Below are positions 48,459 to 59,341 of a DNA stretch of 64,000 nucleotides, piece by piece. The stretch comes from Neoconidiobolus thromboides FSU 785 (Eukaryota; Entomophthoromycota; Entomophthoromycetes; Entomophthorales; Neoconidiobolaceae): contig MU626307.1 of assembly GCA_025603075.1 (NCBI GenBank), positions 1 through 64,000 on the forward strand, in the 5' to 3' direction. Below the pieces are notes generated by a model that had not been told where the DNA came from, did not search any database, and saw nothing but the letters and a program-made list of their open reading frames with translations. How positions within the stretch are numbered: the first letter of the stretch is position 1; every line of letters begins with the position of its first letter. The translations under genes were made by a program, and so were the position numbers.

Positions 48459-49522
48459 ATGGCTGAACATTTAGCATCAATTTATGGTACTGAGAAAGAT
48501 AAGTAAGTTTTTAATTTTAATACTCAACGTAATTATCAAAAAGGAGGTTATCAATAATTTAGAGTTTTTTGAATTTGAACTAGTTAACTTTTCAATGTAC
48601 TCAAACAGTTTGTTCTTATTTTAGCTTAGGATATAAGCAGTGCCCTTGGCTTGGTTCAATATTTAAACTTTAAAAAAATAGTCAAGCTCTATTTGAGCAA
48701 GCATTTTAAACCAAATTTTTTATTTAATATAGGGTCAATTGTTCCTTTTACTTTAAAATTGGAGCTTGTAGGCACGGTGAGCGTTGCTCTAGGAAACATG
48801 TTAAACCCACCTTTTCCCAAACCATTTTGGTCCCAAATATTTACCAAAACCCAAACTTCAATTTATCGGTTCCAATGGACGAAGTTGCTCATCAACAACA
48901 TTTTGATGACTTTTATGAGGACTTTTTTATTGAGTTGGCTAAATATGGCGAAGTCGAAGAGATGAACGTTTGTGACAATGTTGGGGACCATCTTGTAGGA
49001 AATATATATGCTCGCTTCCGCTTCGAAGAAGATGCCGGGAAAGCGGTTGCTGAGTTAAACAACCGATTCTATGCTGGTAAGTACAATATGATTGAATTTT
49101 TAGCTAAGCTAATTATTTTTAGGGAGACCATTGTACGCTGAGTTATCTCCAGTGACTGATTTTAGAGAAGGTAATTTTGAATTTATCTTTCTGATAATTG
49201 ATTAAAGTAATATTTAGCTTGTTGTCGACAATATGAAAATGGAGAATGTACTCGAGGAGGATTTTGTAATTTCATGCATTTAAAGATGCCATCACGAGAA
49301 TTAAGAAAGATACTCCACCAATCTCAGAGGAAGTCAATAGAGATAAAGCGACAAGAACGTCATTTAACAAGAGAGTTGGAAAGAAAATCCCATTATCGTG
49401 GCCGCTCTAGATCAAAGGAAAGGAGTGCTAGAGAAGTTGGGAGATCTAGAGAAAAAGCACGCTCTAGAGAACATGGTGAATCAAGACACCGCCATTCCCC
49501 AAGAGCTAATGGACATGCTTAA
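48459..49522 (+). CDS. U2AF1: U2AF small subunit (U2AF35)
   Basis: Recognises the AG at the 3' splice site and pairs with the large U2AF subunit. Four exons (48459-48502, 48733-49076, 49123-49170, 49218-49522) close to 246 residues, close to human U2AF35 (240). Zinc finger 1: [20 protein letters not shown]; the U2AF-homology motif with [18 protein letters not shown] and the following [18 protein letters not shown]; zinc finger 2: [20 protein letters not shown]; and an RS-rich tail ([24 protein letters not shown]). All C3H zinc ligands are present. The first intron (230 nt) is several times longer than others in the window. A larger open frame covering exon 2 in the wrong frame is only a shadow. 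Confidence 0.96.
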
Positions 49523-50051
49523 CTTGTCTGTCTGATGCTTTTATAATATAGCTGTTTTATTAATATTAAAATTAGGATCTGATTATGTGAATTTGGATTT
49601 ATGTTTAAAATATTCAACGTTTTTTTAGTTTATAAATAAGACGATATGATGGAAAAATAAATCGAGTAGAAAAACGAAAATTAAATTATAAAATATATAA
49701 CGGCAGTGTTGTAACTGATACTAGTTATTCTGATAGTTGTATTTAACTATTGATATTAAATGTCACTAACTATAGAATAGATTATTCATATTAAGTAATA
49801 GTATCGCAGTAACAAATCATGCTCTAACATTCTACTTCTACACCTTTACCATGTAATAAAAGTCAACAAAGTTTAAATAATAAAGGTTTACTCTATAAGT
49901 CAACATGATTAATTCTTTTAAAACAATAATAAACTAAACACTGCTTTCGTTAATAATTCAAAATGTAATAATAAAACTTGATAACTGTAAAGTGGTTTAT
50001 TTGTATTAAATGGTTTTGTTAATGCTTTAGTATAAAAAATTAGTAATCACT
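49523..50051. other. Convergent intergenic gap
   Basis: 529 bp between the 3' ends of U2AF small subunit and NTE1. Nothing recognised beyond AT-rich sequence. Confidence 0.5.
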
Positions 50052-53000
50052 CTAGAATGAATTGCGACGTCTAAATCTAGGGCGGTAATCATTTGGAGTA
50101 CTTGCGCTTGTAGAAATGGTAGATGAAACTTTTTCCATGTTATGGGCAGAAACATTTGAATTGGTCCAAGTAGATATCAATCCTTCATCATGCCAAGTTT
50201 GAACACATTTTTGACCATGAGCATAACCTACTGCTTCAATATTGGTAAATGATCCAAACTCTAAAGTTCCATACTTTTGGACTGGGAGACGAATATAAAG
50301 ACATCCCGGTATCTTTTTGGCTGCTTCGATTTGAGAAACACTCGAGATATAAGCAAGTCTGGATTGAATATCAGCAAGAGAAAGAATTTTAGGACGATAA
50401 AAGGGATTCAATTTGGAAAGAACGACATACCATCCAGATAATGAATCTCCATAATTAGTGAAATTATCTTCATTATCTTCTCCAGCGACATCCAGAGCAA
50501 ATATAGTTTCTACACCCATTGAATGCATGACTTCGACTGGAAGGTAGTCTAAATATCCGCCATCTAACAGTAAATTATTACCGTCACATAAAGGAGGCAA
50601 AAATCCAGAAAGCGACATAGAAGCTCTAACGTATCTCCACAAATATCCGGATTGATGAACTTCAAGTCGAGAATGAGTAATATTGGTAGTGACACAATAA
50701 TATGGTAGCCATAAATCCTCAATTCTAATATCTTTAAATGTTTTCCAAATACCTCGATTGAACTCATGCCCTGAAAACCAAGAAATAATAGGATAAGTAA
50801 GGTCCGTAACTTTACGCCATAAGCTTGCCATTCTATTGGAAAACACTCTAGCTGGTGCAAACATAGCAACAGTATCTGAATCTCTAGCATACAATCCCCC
50901 TACATAAGCTCCGATACTACATCCTCCAACGATATCAATTGGAATCCCTGCTTCTTCAAGGGCCCTTATAAAGCCCAAATGAGCAATTCCTCTTGCTCCT
51001 CCTCCACCAAGGACTAAACCAATAGATCTTCCACACAGACGACGTGCTAAACGAGAAAAATCTGATCTGATCCCAGTGTAAGATGAGGGTTGATGAATAG
51101 ATTTCTTTGATAAACCTACACCAGCAACATCAGCGTAATACTGGTGGAGTTGGTCTTTAAGTTCGTTTAAGGTAGATAATATAGGTGGTACATTCTTCAT
51201 AATAACTTGTCGCTTGAGAGGGAACTGCACATGATGATGTGCATGAATCCAAAGCCTAGATTTCAACCAATTTTGAGTTGAACCAGAAGGCACCATATGA
51301 TCTGGATGAAGAAGGACAAGCTCCTTTCTAGCTGTTGTTTTAGAGCTGATTAGAAGCCTTTCGAATTCTCCAATAGAAGGATCTTCCGATCCTATGCCAA
51401 TAAGTAAAATACAATCAGCTTGCCGTATACATTGACGGGTCCATGGCGAGTTTACTGCCCCATCAGCAGTTAATAAAACAATTCTATGACGCTCTTCTTG
51501 TTCTATTAACCAATTTTTGAGCTTAAGTTTACCCATCTTAGTAAACGCATGCCTTCCAAGTGCGGAATGAACAGAAGCACTATTGATAACTTGAACTGAC
51601 TCTCCAATACTTTGGAACGAGTCCCTCAATCTAGCAGAAAATTCTTGGATAGGTACATTCCCTTTAACTGGGACTATTGCTACAGTTTTTAGATTTGTAT
51701 TATTTTTACCAAAACTGGTTTTTTCTATTGATGATGCTGATTTTACTCTCAAACTAGCTTGTTGTTCCATTGTTCTGCGTGCAATCATCCTTGAGATTTG
51801 AATAGTTACTTCAGGATTTGCAAGCGAAATAGCGTCGAATAAGCTCTTTGGCATCCTTGCAAGCTCAGAGTCGCGAATAGCATGCAAAGTAAAAGGGAGT
51901 GGGGAGTTAGTTAACATTTCTAATTCACCAACCGAATCACCTAAACCATATTCAGCCAATATATTTATTCCTTGATCTTCCGATTCAGCAATAGTACGCA
52001 ACCTCCCATTTAAAACAATATAGATTGCATCGCATATATCATCTTGCTTACACAAAACTTTACCTGCACTAGCTTGAACCCATTCAAGCGCAAAATCAAT
52101 TTGTAAAACTAAAGGCGGAAGACGATGAATAAGCCTTTTGGCTAAAGTTAACAGAATAGCAGGGTGTTTTTCAGTTAAGCGATCAAGGTATTTCCTTGGC
52201 AAACAAGCCACTAAGGTATTCCCTGCTGCTGTCATGTTAATAAAAGAAGGAGTTCCTGTAATAGAGCCCAAATATCCTGCTACACATCCTTCACGTATTT
52301 TACTTGTTGGTCCTCCTTTGCTTTTGGTTTTATAACTTGAGAATTTCTTTGATTTATGCCTAGAGGTTTCCTTGTGTTTGTGCGATAAATGTTCTTTCCC
52401 GAAATTTGGAAGACTCACCGAACTCTTCCGACTAACTAAAGCTGGTTTCTCATCCTCGTTAGTGATATTAATTGAGCCATGAAGCACTAAATAAATACCG
52501 TCTAATCTTTCACCTTTGCTAATCATAGTAGCTCCAGATTTAAGATAATAAAGTTCTACGTGATCTTCATAATTATCTTTTAAAGAATTAGGGGAATAAG
52601 TTCCTGATGGAGATATAGTTGATGACGCTACATCTTCTTCGGAGTAGTCTGAATCTTCTTCAATTTCATCCGAGTCACGAGAGTACGGCGAACTTTGTGC
52701 TCTAGATAAATCCCCTGCAGAAGAAGATATTAAATGAATGTTTGGAGTCATTCCAATTGAATCCAGAATTAACTGATAAGACTGCTTACGAAGGCTACTA
52801 TAAATTTCCTCTTCCTCTTCATTACTTAAAGCATTTTCCGATATATGAATCACAGAATTCGAATTTCTTTCATTGGGAATAATAGTTTCTGCAGCTATTG
52901 TGGCTTTCTTCTTGCTTGAATCAATGTCTTTTGAGCTATTTGATCTAGAAAGTGAAAGTTTTGAATTTATTCCTTTTGCCACATCAAGCATTGCTTCAGT

Positions 53001-54233
53001 GTGTTTCGGATCAAAAGTTCTACTCTGTACATTGTAGTTTGCAAGATCAGATACCTTCTTTTCTATCTCAAGTAATTCCTTAGACATACCAAGGTAATTA
53101 TTTAAAGTGAGGAAGGTAACTCTCTGGAATCTAGTAAGAATTACTTGAACAATATGAGCGGAAGAACTGGGAAATTTTTTAATCAGCCTTTGAAAGGCTT
53201 CTGCTGGTATAACTGCAAGAGTGGAATCACAAGTAGCTCTAGCTGTAACGTGTGGATGTAAAGGCTCTTCCTTTAAACCAGGTGATTCTACAAAATGATC
53301 ATGTTTAACTAAAGCCAGCCCTTTATTATCAATATTTAAGTATGCATCACTGTGATTATCTGAACTATCTATTTCATGTACTTTTCCTATAGTTTCTAAA
53401 ATCTTCTGATAATTGAAATCACTGTTCGCAGCTCTTTTAAGTTCAACATTCTCAGTAAACAAGGATAATAAAGTAAATAAACTAGAAAGTGTTCCACCAG
53501 CTTTAACTTCAGTGAGAATGTTTTCCGAAGGCTTATCATTTGTTTGGTCAGCAAAATAACCACTTACATTTCTTTTAGTAGAAACCTGAATTTAAGTTAG
53601 TAAATTTAAACTAGTCTATAAAACTAAAATAAGGCCTACCTGAACACAACCATCCACTACAATATAAAATGATTTCTCTTTATCAAAGCCATCAAAGATG
53701 ATATCGCCTTTAACTACTCTTTTTGTATTTAAATATCTCGATAACTCATTAAATACCGGTTCTTCTAGATAGCCGAATATTTTTATTGAAGACAAGATTG
53801 ACTTTAAAAATTCATTTGGGTAATGACCTAAGTTTGATTCATCATCTGAATCGTCTAAATGACTAGCAATTGGCTGAAGATCAAAGGCATCAGATTGTTT
53901 AGGCGGAGCTTCAGTTTCAGGCAATCTTGAATAATTGGTATGATAGCGATATCTGACATAAATGTAGAACAATATTATAGCTAAGATGAATAAAAATAAC
54001 AAAGTTTTATAATTGAATGAAATGGTGATGGTTTTTGATAATATTAAAAAGATCGAAGTTGGTATCCTATAAGTTATTAGTAGCAATAGCTCGTAAATAA
54101 CGGAATAAATCATCTGTAATACTGAGCGATTTTGGAATGGGATTGAACATGTATCTGAGGTTACTTCACATGTACTTTCAAGTAAATCCATTTTGGGTTT
54201 TAAAAATTTTAAAAGTAAATTTTCGCCTTTCAC
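50052..54233 (-). CDS. NTE1: Lysophospholipase NTE1 (neuropathy target esterase family)
   Basis: Deacylates phosphatidylcholine to glycerophosphocholine at the ER. Two exons (54233-53640 and 53585-50052) give about 1,375 residues, the normal size. Hydrophobic segments near residues 40-95 (LLLLITYRIPTSIFLIL, LLFLFILAIILFYIYV) are membrane anchors. Three cyclic-nucleotide-binding-like domains follow (first around KRVVKGDIIFDGFDKEKSFY; second around SGATMISKGERLDGIYLVLH; third around AGKVLCKQDDICDAIYIVLN). The patatin catalytic domain has the oxyanion loop GLVLGGGGARGIAHLGFI, the nucleophile serine in GCSIG (about residue 1088) and the dyad aspartate in LLLDGGYLDYLP (about 1206). The nucleophile elbow reads GCSIG where most relatives have GTSIG. 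Catalytic dyad intact, so activity is expected. Confidence 0.95.
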
Positions 54234-54954
54234 CTTTTGTCTTTTAAACTCAGTCGATAATTTAAGAATTTTAATGAGGTAAAGTGCTCATCATTTTATT
54301 ACTTTCATTTAAAAATTTGAAAATCAAAGAATAAAAATCATGTTGATGTAATTCATTCTATATAGTTTGACGAATAAGGTATTCGTATTAAAACACGACT
54401 AAAGATTAATTCTTTGTATAAAAAAGCATATAATTATTATGATAAAACTATATAATCTACATCAAAAATGATATATCATCCATTTAAACCTCTATTTAGT
54501 TTAATACTTTTATAAAAACTGTTTTCATTTAACCTAACCTTAGATATTGGAAATTTAATTTGAAAATTAGATCCATGAAATTCTAAAGTTATTTGTTATG
54601 ATTAAGATTAGTGGCATTAAACTTAATAACTTTTTAAGGGCCATGTAAATACTATATGGGGATGTGTTTTTTTGTTTAAGAATTTTACTACAATCTTAAA
54701 TACAAAAATACATCCCCATATATCAAGTTTTTTAAAATTCAAACTATTAGTCCCTAATATAATAGACGCCATTTCAATAATTTCGCTTTTTATTACAAAA
54801 TTGTATTTGTTAAATCAGTAATTAAAATATGGGCAGGCCTTTCATTTTTTACTTTTTAATCATCTGTCCCTTTGCTATTTAGCAATGTACCAAATTTTGC
54901 ACAATTCACTTTTTTAAATCATTGAACTTCAATTTAATAACAACTCCTTAAAAA
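54234..54954. other. Intergenic with a short fold-back MITE
   Basis: Divergent gap between NTE1 and the MAD2-like gene. One 62-bp fold-back repeat at 54657; single reverse CCAAT at 54546. Confidence 0.5.
54657..54718. repeat. Short fold-back variant of the MITE (copy 15)
   Basis: Both ends derive from the same side of the element: TGGGGATGTGTTTTTTTGTT at the left and the inverted AATACAAAAATACATCCCCA at the right, with the core words missing. Flanked by TA (TATA on both sides). Confidence 0.85.
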
Positions 54955-55775
54955 ATGGAAGAAAGCTATACCTTTCCAAGTGATGACAAAGCAAAACTAT
55001 TCTCATTTTTAAGTAATATAAAATCAATAATAATGATAATAATATAAAATGTTAATATTATATAGATTGTGGGATAAACTCGTAATCAAATATAACTTCA
55101 TTAAGATATAAATTAAAAAGTAGAGTTTTAGTATATAGTAAAATATTAGATGCCTCCGATTATGACAAGTTGAAAGGAGGAAATCTTTCCATTCCACAAA
55201 ACTTTGGGAATGAACATGAGGAATATGTTCAAAGTAGCATACAAAAAGCATTAGGTAAGACTTTAAGCTATGATAAATAAGGCTGTTTAATTTGTAAGAA
55301 TTATTTAGTGAAAAAAAGTTACATCAGATTGACTTAAATATTATGTCCAAAAGAAACCATGACGTTATTGGGAAATGGTGTTTTAATATCAGCTATAAAA
55401 ATGGATTAAATGGGTAAAATGTGACTGCATATATATCTCAATATTAACCATTTTAGGCAAAATCATGCAGATGATGAAAACAAGTTTGAAAACGACCTTA
55501 AAATGTTAGAAAGAAGGATAAGTAGCTCGATTAGTATGCTCTATAATTGCGGCGAAAGTATAGCATTTTAAGTATTAACATTTCTGATTGATTAATATAT
55601 TTTAGAATATTATGAAATAGTTCTTATCGTTCATCAAGACCTAAAAATTGAAAAAGAATGGAAAGAAACGTATCCAGGACTCATCAATACAAGTTTAAAT
55701 GAGCTTTTGTTACGCGAGTTGAATGAAGAGTCTTTTAATTTGAAATCTAAAGCTCAGTTTAATAAAAAGTTTTAG
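54955..55775 (+). CDS. Divergent MAD2-like HORMA protein
   Basis: Five exons (54955-55012, 55132-55254, 55299-55413, 55457-55557, 55606-55775) join to 188 codons plus stop; MAD2 is about 205. From residue 60 on the match to MAD2 is clear in order and spacing: YVQSSIQKALELFSEKK (helix B), LNIMSKRNHDVIGKWCFNIS (compare VVVISNIESGEVLERWQFDI), MLERRISSSISML (compare IRSVIRQITATVTFL), and YEIVLIVHQDLKIEKEWKET (compare FDLLIYTDKDLVVPEKWEES) followed by LINTSLNELLLREL at the start of the safety belt. The N-terminal helix A typical of HORMA proteins (ILYQRGIYP in MAD2) is not found, and the C-terminal strands after the belt are short or absent. Either an upstream exon was missed or this is a reduced HORMA protein. 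Function in spindle checkpoint is possible but not shown. Confidence 0.72.
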
Positions 55776-56174
55776 CAATAATAAGCTGCAAATGAAACAT
55801 GTTAAGTGTTAGGAAGCTTAGAAGCAAAAATTAAATTACTCATGGTTTCAGATTAAGTTTATTTACTAAGTTGGGGCGGTTTTCAGTGGTTCATTAGAGA
55901 TGCTATTTAAAGGTTAGATAAAAAATTTGATACTTTTAAGCATTAGAGCATGACAGAAGGAAGTGGGTAAACAAATTAGATAAATAGTACTTAAGGCAAT
56001 AACTTAAGTAGCACAATGAAATATCAATATCCGAAAAAAAAGGTTAAAAATGATTTTTTAAAAGTACTAATAGAGCTTTATTTAAATCTAAAAATATTAT
56101 TTTTAAATTTTTAGAAAATGCTATAAAAAATAATTAAACTGAATTACAAAAAGTTAAAGCAGAGGAAGCAAATA
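55776..56174. other. Convergent intergenic gap
   Basis: Between the 3' ends of the MAD2-like gene and Epl1. AT-rich, nothing recognised. Confidence 0.5.
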
Positions 56175-58322
56175 TTAAATAAATGTTGATTGAGGATTGG
56201 GTTGGGTTACATCATCAGATAAATAACCATTGGAATCTGATATGTCTGCGTTTGAAATGTTTTGGTAAATGACAGGCGAGCTTAAAGGGTCGGAGGTAGG
56301 TAAATTAGCTTGAGCTTCAATGTTATACACTTCATCGCAAGCATAATCTTTATAGCTTAAAAAATATAAATATAAATAAATAGTAAAGATTTATAAGATT
56401 ACTAATTACTAAAGTTCTTTTTCTGAAATAATAGGCAAATTTTCCTTAACCCACGATTCTTCATCATTTGATTCCAAGCTATCCCTATATGCAGGCTTGG
56501 TTTTAGATCCAGAAATACGCTTCCTATCAATATAGATTCTACCTCCTCTTCCAAACCTTCTACGACAAGCAATGGAACTAACATCTGATTCCTTTATCAA
56601 GAAATGAGGTGAAATTGTATAATAGGTTTCTGCTTTGGGGATAATGGGTGTTTGATATGGTGCCTTAAAATAAAATATTAAAGAAAAAGAAAAGACTAAA
56701 AAACTACATACATCAGTGATATCAGTATACCCTTCTAAGTCCTTCTTTTTAAGTCTCTCCAGTCTACGTATTTTTTTGCGAGGAATAAGCTCGGAATCGA
56801 ATATATCATCGTTCAAATTGATACTATGAGAGCTTGCCCTAAAAATATTAATGAAAAGTAAAAACAATAACAATATAAACTTACTTATGCTATAGTTATA
56901 ATGATTATAAAAAATTAAAATATTAGTAAAGCTTAAACATCCAACCATTAATATTACCTCATGTTTCTTTACATTATCTCTAATTGCTGGATCATCATAT
57001 TTAATAGCAACTCTTTTCTTACATATGCTCATACGCTTTTTTAATACCTCTTCTTGCATATGTATCGCTTCTTCTCTTTTTTCTTCTCTAGCGATACTAC
57101 TATCAACAAGAGATAATAGTTTGTTCAAGTTATAACGCAAATGGTTCAATTTGTTAATATAGAAGGTATCAGTCGCACGCGTACGCCTCTGAAGTTTAAT
57201 TTCCCTTCTTCTAAAACAAAGATATGGATCATTTTCTGCTTTGATACTACGATCCAGCTAAATTAAATTAATTTATTAGTTTCTTAGATCTTAAACACAA
57301 CTCACCCTCAAACGGGGCATGATGGTGTCACTATTATTCATTTTCTTGCGGCGGTTTATCCAATGTTGTAAAATTGCATTGAACTGCTTTTCAATAGATT
57401 TACTTCTAGAAAAGGTTGTCTTTAATGTAACAAGTATATCATCAGGAATTTTAACGTTTTCTTCTTTCTATAGAAATGGTTTATGATTTAAAACAAAAAC
57501 ATTTTATAAACAACTTACTGGATCGATTCTACCATCTGCCACTGCATCTTCTAATAGTTTTAAAATTTCTTCAAATCTAGACTCGTTTATTTTTTTCACC
57601 GTTTGGTCTGAATATGTTTTGATGAAATTGTAATCTTCTTCATCCATGCAATAACTGATCCCAATAGAAGTATCATAATACTCTGTATACTTTATGTACT
57701 CTTGAGGCTGTTGAAAATCAGGTTGATAAAATACCGAGTAATCATCTACCAATTTCGATGCATCTGGTGTTGGTATATAATTTGAAGCAACATGACCACC
57801 TGTATAAGCAGCTTGTGCCGACTTTATTGCAGCTTGTAAATGATGTTCCTAAAATAATTCAATTAGACACGTAGACAAAAACTCGAATTTGATAGAAATT
57901 GTTAAAAAATAAATAGTTAAATTTGATTGGCTAAAGCATAAAATTATGTAAAGCTGAAGTCACTTAGAATTAGTCAATTTCAGCCAATTAACTTGCGACA
58001 AACATAGAGAACAAATGGCTGGAATTATTATTATGGAATATAGTGATAATATGTGATAAAATACACAAAACTCATATAAAATCCATTAAAGCGTTGACAA
58101 AAAGGTAACAAAGTGGTATAAATAATGGATAAAAAAGAATAAAAAGGATAAAAAAATAAACGATATTACCTCTTCTTCTTCTTTTTCAACTCCTGTCTCA
58201 ATTTGAACTGCACTTCGTTGAGAAGTGAGCGCTTCAATATCTGGAGCATCTTCAGTCTTGATTAAAGGTAGGGCTTTTTTGATATCTACCTTTCGGCTTC
58301 TAAAGTTCATTCTTGTGCTCAT
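56175..58322 (-). CDS. EPL1: Enhancer of polycomb-like protein Epl1 (NuA4/piccolo)
   Basis: Scaffold that holds the Esa1/Tip60 histone acetyltransferase on nucleosomes. The EPcA domain is unmistakable: MNFRSRKVDIKKALPLIKTE, then DAPDIEALTSQRSAVQIETG, VEKEEEEEHHLQAAI, YIPTPDASKLVDDYSVFY, DYNFI and the basic NDPYLCFRRREIKLQRRTR. Exons: 58322-58170, 57848-57519, 57467-57306, 57257-56958, 56889-56885, 56838-56712, 56663-56410, 56355-56175; the sum is 503 codons plus stop with every phase consistent. The fifth exon would be only 5 nt (CATAA), needed to keep the frame between two ordinary introns of 68 and 46 nt. The C-terminus (NADISDSNGYLSDDVTQPNP) is acidic. The first intron is long (about 320 nt). 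CCAAT boxes cluster 170-370 bp upstream. Confidence 0.92.
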
Positions 58323-59341
58323 TGTTTATACCTTGTCAAATAAACTAGATCTTTTGCTCAATATACGCTCCTACTAACCTACTTTTATATATAAACTACA
58401 CTTAATATTGAATATATATAAAATTCTTTTTAAACAACAACCCCAGTATCTATAGGGGATCAATGCGTATAACACAAACTACTACTCTGATTGGATACTT
58501 TAACTTATTATTGATTCTCATTTGCTAATTAAGGATCAAACTGCATCTCTAATTGGTAGCTAAGCTTTTCAAAAAATCAATTGGCTAATTAGTGATTTCT
58601 TTCTCCTTATTATTCCCTTTTATCATCTCTCATTTGGCAATTTCGACCCATTAACAAAATGTTTGGTTGATAAAATGAACAATCCATTTAATTGGCCGCT
58701 AATTAGCTGATTTCAGCAATTTAACCTTAGGTAAATTTAGATAAACCTTTAAAGTTTAAATAACCTGTGTTAAATATAATGAGGAACATTATTAGTACAA
58801 ATTTCTATGAAAAATAAAACTTAATGCTTTAAGCTTTTTGTCTTATAAGATATAGTTAACAGTTAATACTTGTAATTTTACTGAGTTTTATTCTTTTTGA
58901 GACCTGTTATTGTAACATTTGTTCTAAATCCCTGTAATTAAACCAAACAAACATAAGACTCACTTTTAAATTATTTTATTGTTTTAGCCAATAATTTTCA
59001 TACAAAACTGTATTGAAGAAACGTTTGTTAAAAATAATCATTCATAATCATTTAGTATTATATAATATGGTTTGAATAGCTTGAATTAATTCATGATTTG
59101 ACTTTTTTAAAAATTAAAACTCAAGATTTTATAAATGTTACAGTTTAGTCAAATCACTATTATATAGTTAAATCAACTATGACGTTATACAAAAATATAA
59201 TCAGAGCTCATAATATTCTAATACAATCCTTAATACTGAGCAATAAATGAAGTAAGAAGATTTAAAAAAAGCTTGAAAATATATAATTTTATATTTTGAA
59301 ATAAGTATGAAAAATCTATAGAGCTGTGGTTATGAACGAAA
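58323..59341. other. Intergenic, Epl1 promoter
   Basis: 1 kb between Epl1 and the 3' end of NOP2 (both minus). ATTGG motifs at 58490, 58552, 58580 and 58691 form a cluster; no gene or element copy. Confidence 0.5.
58490..58695. promoter_or_regulatory. CCAAT-box cluster upstream of Epl1
   Basis: Four ATTGG words (58490-58494, 58552-58556, 58580-58584, 58691-58695), 168-373 bp before the start. On the minus strand, in the direction of transcription, they all read CCAAT's complement, ATTGG being on the plus strand. Confidence 0.45.

Noticed and set aside
48651..48965. 104-codon plus-strand frame over U2AF exon 2
   Set aside because: Wrong frame; the zinc finger and U2AF-homology motif read in the neighbouring frame after splicing.
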